From Woeseiaceae bacterium (lineage in GTDB: Bacteria; Pseudomonadota; Gammaproteobacteria; Steroidobacterales; Woeseiaceae): a DNA stretch of 64,000 nucleotides. The notes below the pieces were generated by a model. The model was not told where the DNA came from and searched no databases. It saw only the letters and a list, made by a program, of their open reading frames with translations. The position numbers and the translations under genes were made by a program. Of this stretch, positions 58,364 to 64,000 are shown piece by piece (position 1 is the stretch's first letter; every line of letters starts with the position of its first letter). The stretch covers positions 1 through 64,000 of the forward strand of contig JABDOQ010000017.1 in assembly GCA_013043165.1 (NCBI GenBank), written 5' to 3'.

Positions 58364-59019
58364 GGCCGATGGGTGTTTTCGGTGGCACTTTCGATCCGAT
58401 TCACTACGGCCATTTGCGGACGGCGTTCGAGATGCTGCAGGCGTTACGTTTCGAGGAAGTTCGCTTCATTCCCTGTGGTGATCCGCCGCACCGCGGCACA
58501 ACTTTTGCCGCGGGCCCGCAGCGTTTGCGCATGGTTGAGCTGGCTGTGTCCGGAATGGAAGGATTCGCGGTTGATGACCGGGAACTTCGGCGCAAAGGGC
58601 CGTCGTACACGATCGATACGCTTTTGGCCTTGCGCAGGGAATTTCCGCATCGGGCATTGGGTCTGATAGTGGGAATGGACGCGTATCTCGGTTTCACAGG
58701 ATGGCATCGTTGGAATGAAATTCTGGATGTCGCACACATTGTCGTCGCGCACCGTCCGGGCTGGAAAGCACCGGATATCGGCCCGCTGGGTGAGCTGATT
58801 ACCGAGTTCGGTACACATCGTGTCGACGACCTGCACGATACGCCGAACGGGCGGATTCACATTCACGCCGTGACGCAGCTCGAGATTGCGTCAACCGAAA
58901 TTCGCGATCTTATCGCTGCGGGTCGCGATCCGACATTTCTGATGCCGGACGCCGTTCGCGACGAGATCGAAAACAGCGGTTGTTACGTACGGGGAGAGTC
59001 TCGTGATGAGGCATCGTAG
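58360..59019 (+). CDS. nadD: Nicotinate-nucleotide adenylyltransferase
   Basis: The 219-aa NAD-synthesis enzyme has GVFGGTFDPIHYGHLRTAFE (nucleotidyltransferase HxGH at residues 15-18) and the late ISSTxIR-type motif IASTEIRDLI. ATG 58360 overlaps the holA stop by 4 nt. It converts nicotinate mononucleotide and ATP to deamido-NAD. Confidence 0.95.
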   Translation: MRPMGVFGGTFDPIHYGHLRTAFEMLQALRFEEVRFIPCGDPPHRGTTFAAGPQRLRMVELAVSGMEGFAVDDRELRRKGPSYTIDTLLALRREFPHRALGLIVGMDAYLGFTGWHRWNEILDVAHIVVAHRPGWKAPDIGPLGELITEFGTHRVDDLHDTPNGRIHIHAVTQLEIASTEIRDLIAAGRDPTFLMPDAVRDEIENSGCYVRGESRDEAS

Positions 59020-59094
59020 TGGCGTAACGTGTTTGCGCGAAATGAAGTCGGAAATCAGTTGGGAGTCGAATTTGAAGATTATCGAGATCCGTGA

Positions 59095-59448
59095 ATGAAC
59101 AGCAACAAGCTAACGAAGCTGATCATTGACGCGCTGGAAGACGTCAAAGCCCAGCACATCGTCAAACTCGATGTGCGCGACATGACGACAGTAACGGACT
59201 ACATGATCATCGCCAGCGGCACGTCCAGTCGTCACGTCAAGGCGCTGGTTGATAGCGTCGCTGAAAAGGCCAAAAAGGCCGGCCATCGGGCCATTGGTGT
59301 CGAGGGTGAGGAAGGCGGCGAGTGGGTCTTGCTTGATCTGCAGGATGCCCTGGTACATGTGATGCTGCCGAAGGTGCGCGAATTCTATAACCTGGAGAAA
59401 CTCTGGTCGATTGTGCCGACCGGGGACGCTACGGCAACCGACGGATAA
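59095..59448 (+). CDS. rsfS: Ribosomal silencing factor RsfS
   Basis: The 117-aa product has the signature [20 protein letters not shown] and ends with [20 protein letters not shown]. RsfS binds L14 and blocks subunit joining in starved cells. It follows nadD after 75 nt without recognisable content and precedes rlmH by 3 nt. Confidence 0.95.
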   Translation: MNSNKLTKLIIDALEDVKAQHIVKLDVRDMTTVTDYMIIASGTSSRHVKALVDSVAEKAKKAGHRAIGVEGEEGGEWVLLDLQDALVHVMLPKVREFYNLEKLWSIVPTGDATATDG

Positions 59449-59451
59449 GGC

Positions 59452-59922
59452 GTGCACATCAGACTATTTGCCGTCGGTGACCGCCAACCTTCCTGGGTGG
59501 AGGAGGCCTTCGGAATATATACCGCGCGATTCCCACGTGAGTGGAAGTTTCGTCTCGACTCGATCGCTGCTGCGCGACGCAGCAAAAATGAAAAATCGCA
59601 ACAAGCGATGGCGGCGGAAGGAGAGCAGATACTCGCCAGGCTCGGTGCGACGGAGCAGGTTGTCCTCCTCGACGAGCGAGGCAAAGAGCTGACGAGTCGG
59701 ATACTCGCGGCCAGGCTCGCTAATTGGCAAACGGAGAGCCGCGACCTGTGCTTTGTCATCGGTGGCCCCGACGGCGTTTCTGATGCAATCCGGCAACGCG
59801 CAGACTTTACCTGGTCGCTGTCGCGACTGACATTGCCGCACGGTATGGCGCGAGTGCTGGTAGCAGAACAACTGTATCGTGCGTGGTCGCTACAGACCGG
59901 CCACCCGTACCATCGAGCCTGA
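59452..59922 (+). CDS. rlmH: 23S rRNA pseudouridine-1915 N3-methyltransferase
   Basis: The 156-aa SPOUT methyltransferase has the trefoil-knot motif FVIGGPDGVSDAIR and C-terminal RVLVAEQLYRAWSLQTGHPY H-type ending. It modifies helix 69 of 23S rRNA in assembled 70S ribosomes. GTG 59452 is the start. Confidence 0.95.
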   Translation: MHIRLFAVGDRQPSWVEEAFGIYTARFPREWKFRLDSIAAARRSKNEKSQQAMAAEGEQILARLGATEQVVLLDERGKELTSRILAARLANWQTESRDLCFVIGGPDGVSDAIRQRADFTWSLSRLTLPHGMARVLVAEQLYRAWSLQTGHPYHRA

Positions 59923-59926
59923 GAGA

Positions 59927-60532
59927 TTGGCCATTGCCTCGCAACCATCGCTGTGCCTGGCATCGTCGTCGCCGCGGCGCCAGGAAATTCTAAAGGCACT
60001 GCGGCTCGAGTTCCTGGTCAAAGAAATTGTCGTGAATGAAGACCGGCTGGCAGGTGAGACGCCGCAACAGATGGTCGTCAGGCTGGCGGCGGCGAAGGCT
60101 CGTGCGGCGGAGGTGGAAGCGTCCTGCCTCGTCATCGGGTCCGATACCATTGTCGTGCTCGGTGACGAAGTGCTTGGCAAGCCGCGACACCGGGACGAGG
60201 CCGTCGCGATGATCTTGCGTTTGTCGGGACGCCGTCATTGTGTACTGACCGGCGTCGCGCTGCGTGGCCCGGGCGGCGTGCAGACTGCACTCAGTTCGAC
60301 AGACGTGTGGTTTCGCGAAATCAGTCGCGACGAGGCGCTCGCATACTGGCACAGTGGAGAGCCGCGCGACAAAGCGGGCGCGTACGGCATACAGGGGCTT
60401 GGCGGCGCTTTTGTCGAGGCGATAAAGGGCAGCTATTCGGGCGTCGTTGGATTGCCCGTCTTCGAGACCACACGATTGCTGCAGGATGCCGGGATCGACG
60501 TATTGGCAAAGCAGAGTGACCATGACGGATGA
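59927..60532 (+). CDS. maf: Nucleoside triphosphate pyrophosphatase Maf
   Basis: The 201-aa product has SLCLASSSPRRQEILKAL, VIGSDTIVVLGDEVLGKP and GAYGIQGLGGAFVEAIKGSY, the Maf signatures. It hydrolyses non-canonical or pyrimidine NTPs. I start at TTG 59927; the frame reaches back into rlmH without homology. It overlaps rng by 11 nt. Confidence 0.92.
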   Translation: MAIASQPSLCLASSSPRRQEILKALRLEFLVKEIVVNEDRLAGETPQQMVVRLAAAKARAAEVEASCLVIGSDTIVVLGDEVLGKPRHRDEAVAMILRLSGRRHCVLTGVALRGPGGVQTALSSTDVWFREISRDEALAYWHSGEPRDKAGAYGIQGLGGAFVEAIKGSYSGVVGLPVFETTRLLQDAGIDVLAKQSDHDG

Positions 60533-62000
60533 ATCGTTAAAAGAAGAAATTCTGATCAACGTGACGACGACCGAAGTGCGTGCGGCGCTGCTGGAGAACG
60601 GCGTGCTGCAGGAAGTGCATATCGAACGAGCGGCCCGCCGTGGATTGATCAGCAACATTTACAAGGGCCATGTGTTGCGGGTGTTACCCGGCATGCAGGC
60701 GGCATTTATCGACATTGGCCTGGAGCGCACCGCTTTTCTGCATGCTTCCGATATCGCTCCGGGCCGGGGACAAGACAGTTCGGACGAGGTGCCGCCCATA
60801 CGTGACCTCGTTCGTGAAGGTGACGAGATCATGGTGCAGGTTGCAAAGGACCCGCTGGGCAACAAGGGAGCACGATTGACGACATTCATTACTTTGCCTT
60901 CCAGGCATCTTGTGCTGCTGCCGTGCAGCGATGCTGTCGGTATCTCGGCACGCATCGAAGATGAAGGCGAACGCGAGCGACTTCGCGGCGTTGTTGAAGA
61001 AATTCTGGCCGAGAGAAACCTGGACTGTGGAGTCATCGTGCGTACCGTTGCCGAAGGCATGGACGGGGAGGCCCTGCTCGCCGACCTGAAGTACACGCTC
61101 AAGTTGTGGGAGGTTGTTCAGGAACGGTGCAGCAAGACCCGTGTAAAAATGCTGGTACATGAGGATCTTTCGCTGCCGCTGAGGGTTCTTCGGGACATGG
61201 TCACCAGCGAAATCGAGCGTATCCTCGTCGATTCTGAGGATGATTTCACTGCCATGCAGGAATTCGCCGACACCTATTTGCCGGATATCGAGCCAAAGCT
61301 GGAGTTTTACCAGCGGCGCCGGCCGATTTTCGACCTGCACGGCATCGAAGATGAGATTCGCAAATCGCTGGATCGAAGTATTCCTTTGAAATCAGGAGGT
61401 TATTTGATATTCGACCAGACCGAGGCGATGACGACCGTCGATATCAATACGGGTGGCTATGTTGGTCATCGCAACCTCGAAGAGACGATCTACCGGACGA
61501 ATCTCGAGGCCGCTGTTGCGATCGCGCGGCAGCTGCGCCTGCGAAACCTGGGCGGCATCATCATCATCGATTTTATTGATATGGAAGAACCGGATCACCG
61601 TGAAAACGTGCTGCACGTGCTGGAGCAGTCGCTGGCGCGGGATCACGCGCGAACCCAGATCACGCCGGTATCGCCTTTGGGCCTGGTCGAAATGACACGA
61701 AAACGAACGCGAGAAAGCCTGCAACATATTCTGTGTGAAGACTGTCCAAGCTGCGCCGGCCGCGGCTTTCTGATGACGGCTGAGACCGTCTGTTTTGAAA
61801 TTTTTCGAGAGACCATACGGCAATCGAGACAATTTGAATTCGACGAGGTGCTGGTGCTGGCACACCAGAACGTCATTGAACTGTTGCTGGATGAACAAGC
61901 CAGGAGCCTTGCCGAACTGGAACAACAGACCGGCAAGTCGATCCGACTGCAGACGGAGTCACTGTATGTCCAGGATCAGTTTGACGTTGTATTGATGTAG
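60522..62000 (+). CDS. rng: Ribonuclease G
   Basis: The 492-aa endonuclease is needed for 16S 5' maturation. An S1 domain spans about residues 30-125 (GNIYKGHVLRVLPGMQ-type start), catalytic acids are in AMTTVDINTGG and IIIIDFIDM, and zinc-link CEDCPSCAGRG joins the dimer. No long C-terminal scaffold is present, distinguishing it from RNase E. ATG 60522 overlaps maf. yhdP follows 23 nt after the stop, giving the classical maf-rng-yhdP order. Confidence 0.96.
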   Translation: MTDESLKEEILINVTTTEVRAALLENGVLQEVHIERAARRGLISNIYKGHVLRVLPGMQAAFIDIGLERTAFLHASDIAPGRGQDSSDEVPPIRDLVREGDEIMVQVAKDPLGNKGARLTTFITLPSRHLVLLPCSDAVGISARIEDEGERERLRGVVEEILAERNLDCGVIVRTVAEGMDGEALLADLKYTLKLWEVVQERCSKTRVKMLVHEDLSLPLRVLRDMVTSEIERILVDSEDDFTAMQEFADTYLPDIEPKLEFYQRRRPIFDLHGIEDEIRKSLDRSIPLKSGGYLIFDQTEAMTTVDINTGGYVGHRNLEETIYRTNLEAAVAIARQLRLRNLGGIIIIDFIDMEEPDHRENVLHVLEQSLARDHARTQITPVSPLGLVEMTRKRTRESLQHILCEDCPSCAGRGFLMTAETVCFEIFRETIRQSRQFEFDEVLVLAHQNVIELLLDEQARSLAELEQQTGKSIRLQTESLYVQDQFDVVLM

Positions 62001-62023
62001 GTATCGGAGTAGCTGCCAGGAAA

Positions 62024-64000
62024 TGAAATTCTTTCTGCAACGCCTGTTCAAATTCGCTGCGTACACTGCGGCCGGCGTTGTTATTTTACTGGCCATCGCC
62101 GTAGGTTTGTTTCGACTTTTTCTGCCGCGGTTGCCAGAGTACCAGGACGATATCAAGAGCTGGGCCAGCGCAGCAATCGGCATGGAGGTCGAGTTTTCCG
62201 GAATGGATGCGCGCTGGGGGCTGAGCGGGCCGGAGCTCCTGTTCCGCGATACGGCACTCGTTCGTGTGGAGGGCCAATCCCGCGTCGTGGCGGCTGAAGA
62301 AGTGCGGGTCGGCATCGCGCTGACACGCCTGCTTGTTGAAGGCGTCAGGGTTGTCGATCGCGTTGTGATCCGTGGTGCGAGTATTGAAGTACGCCAGCTT
62401 GAGGATGGGCAGTGGTGGATTCAAGGAGCTCCCGCTGAAGAGCTGCTCGAAATGAATAAGGGTCGCAGTCCCGGCCAGTCCGATGTCGAGTTGATCGGTC
62501 AGGACATCGAGATCGCTTTTCTGCAGCCGCGCGACGAGCGGCCAAAATTTTTTGAAATTCCGCGCGTAGCCGTGAGTGTCGACAGGAATCGTATCGCACT
62601 GGATGCGGACCTTCGTTTGCCTGAAGACCTGGGCCGGCAGCTCGGCATTGCGGCCACGCAACTGCTTACGCCGCCAGAGGAAGAACGTCATTGGGACATA
62701 GTCGTCGAGGCCGATGACATCGACCTGGGCGGGTGGTCGCGTCTGCGCAGGAGCAGCGATCGTCGTGCGCTATCCGGTACTGGCGACGCCGATTTTTCGA
62801 TTGCCTATGCCGATGGCCGTGTTCGAAGCGCCAGCGCTGACATCGACTTCACCGGGATTTCGCTCAAACCAGATCAACTTTTCGATATGCGCGGCCGGTT
62901 TGAGCTCGATGTTGCAGCGGATGGCTGGCTCGTCGCCGCCGAAGAACTTCAGATTGCGACAACCGACCACGAATGGCCGGAGGCGTCATTGCGAGCCGAG
63001 GTCAGTACGGACGCCACGGGAAAAGTCGTGTTGATGGACGTTCGTGCCTCGTACCTCGACCTGCAGGACGCCAGCCTGTTCATACCGTTGCTCGATGCTG
63101 ATCGACAACAGCAACTATCGAGTTACGCGCCGAGCGGCAGGGTGCGCAACCTGATTGCGACTGTGTCCGATATCGGTTCGGATTCACCGCGCTTTGATAT
63201 TGCCGCAGAGCTGGATTCAGCAGGCGTGGCCGCCGATGGCAGCCGCCCTGGCGTAAGGGGTTTTTCCGGCGTGTTGCGCGCAAACCGACAGGGCGGTCGC
63301 GTCGAGATTCGCTCGACCGACATGGTGATCGACATGCCCGACTACATTGCGAGTCCAATTGATGTCGACTCCGCTGAGGGCACAGTAATCTGGCGAAGCG
63401 GAGACGCCAAAACGACAGTGCTGTCGGATAGTATTCGAATTCGTAACAAGGTTTTCGATAGCCAGAGCAACGTGCAATTGATCATGTATGCCGGAGAGTC
63501 GTCACCGGAAATCGATCTTGATGCAACGTGGAGCATTACCGACGTCTCTGAAGCGAAAAATTATATTCCGCAGAAGATCATCAAGCCCAAGTTGTACAAC
63601 TGGTTCCAGTCTGCGCTCGTGAAAGGCGCGATACCCCGCGGCACAACAACGCTGAACGGTCCCCTGGATAAGTTTCCGTTCGATAACGGTGAGGGCAGGT
63701 TTCTCGTGCAGGCATCGGTTCGTAACCTGACGTTCAAGTATCAACCGCGATGGCCGGCTACCGACCGGTCCGACATGGAGGTTGTTCTCGACAACATGCG
63801 CTTGTACTCGGTGAGCAACCGATCTGTCAGCGCGGGCAATCAAACGGTCGATGCCAAGATCGAGATTGCGGACTTGCGAGATCCGGTCCTTACGATTGAT
63901 GCTTTCTCGACAGGTACTCTTGAGACGATTCGAGCTTTCTCGATGCAAAGCCCGATCGGTGACGTTTTTGGTGGCCAGCTGGATCGCGTCACCGTATCAG
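62024..64000 (+). CDS. yhdP: YhdP family AsmA-like protein (partial, runs off the window)
   Basis: An open frame of at least 659 codons begins MKFFLQRLFKFAAYTAAGVV, with one N-terminal membrane anchor. A long beta-rich periplasmic domain follows (DUF3971-type; GMEVEFSGMDARWGLSGPEL, ISLKPDQLFDMRGRFEL). YhdP, TamB and YdbH together carry phospholipids to the outer membrane in E. coli. CCAGGAA precedes the ATG. The 3' end is beyond 64000. Confidence 0.9.

Overview
The window reads as chromosomal backbone of a gammaproteobacterium (inference). The evidence is the fused str-S10-spc-alpha ribosomal block, the clusters miaB-phoH-ybeY-corC-lnt-leuS-lptE and holA-nadD-rsfS-rlmH-maf-rng-yhdP, stand-alone slyX and yidD, and an outer-membrane assembly factor (LptE). 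GC-rich codon use and frequent GTG/TTG starts fit a free-living, possibly marine, deep-branching lineage (Woeseia-like at a guess). No tRNA, rRNA, CRISPR array, prophage or intact insertion sequence was seen.

Region 1 (1-14591) is the translation block: the 3' end of tuf, then rpsJ to rplQ with secY and rpoA, closed by a strong intrinsic terminator. It is unusually decorated. A palindromic repeat occurs on each side of rpsJ, a promoter and structured leader lie between rpsJ and rplC, a perfect terminator hairpin straddles the rplN stop codon, a six-codon minicistron precedes rpsE, and five REP-like GTAGGAGC elements sit in intergenic gaps.

Region 2 (14592-30854) holds a possible gene remnant, an SDR, a LysR regulator, pepQ diverging from ggt, trpS, and then a run of small plus-strand genes: DUF4404, cupin, SWIM finger, MFS, methyltransferase, DUF1761, GNAT, VIT-like, VOC, upp, DUF1801, TerB-like and MAPEG. 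It ends with uup on the minus strand.

Region 3 (30921-43888) contains slyX and a tightly packed four-gene operon: a giant internally duplicated inner-membrane protein carrying a TonB-box-like motif, a DUF2238 membrane protein, an exported alpha/beta hydrolase and an ATP-grasp enzyme. This operon is the best candidate here for an undescribed system. It runs tail-to-tail into uvrA with a 90-nt overlap. An MFS transporter, ssb and a CBS-protein/ion-permease pair follow.

Region 4 (43889-64000) starts with a truncated ATP sulfurylase gene that ends in a REP element immediately before miaB. The RNA and envelope cluster follows to lptE. It is then interrupted by a HExxH protein, a membrane protein, a palindrome-rich island of about 470 bp, hisI, cysS, sufE, yidD and a Trm112-like gene, before holA-nadD-rsfS-rlmH-maf-rng and the start of yhdP, which runs off the window. 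All assignments come from reading protein motifs and gene order; no database search was run.
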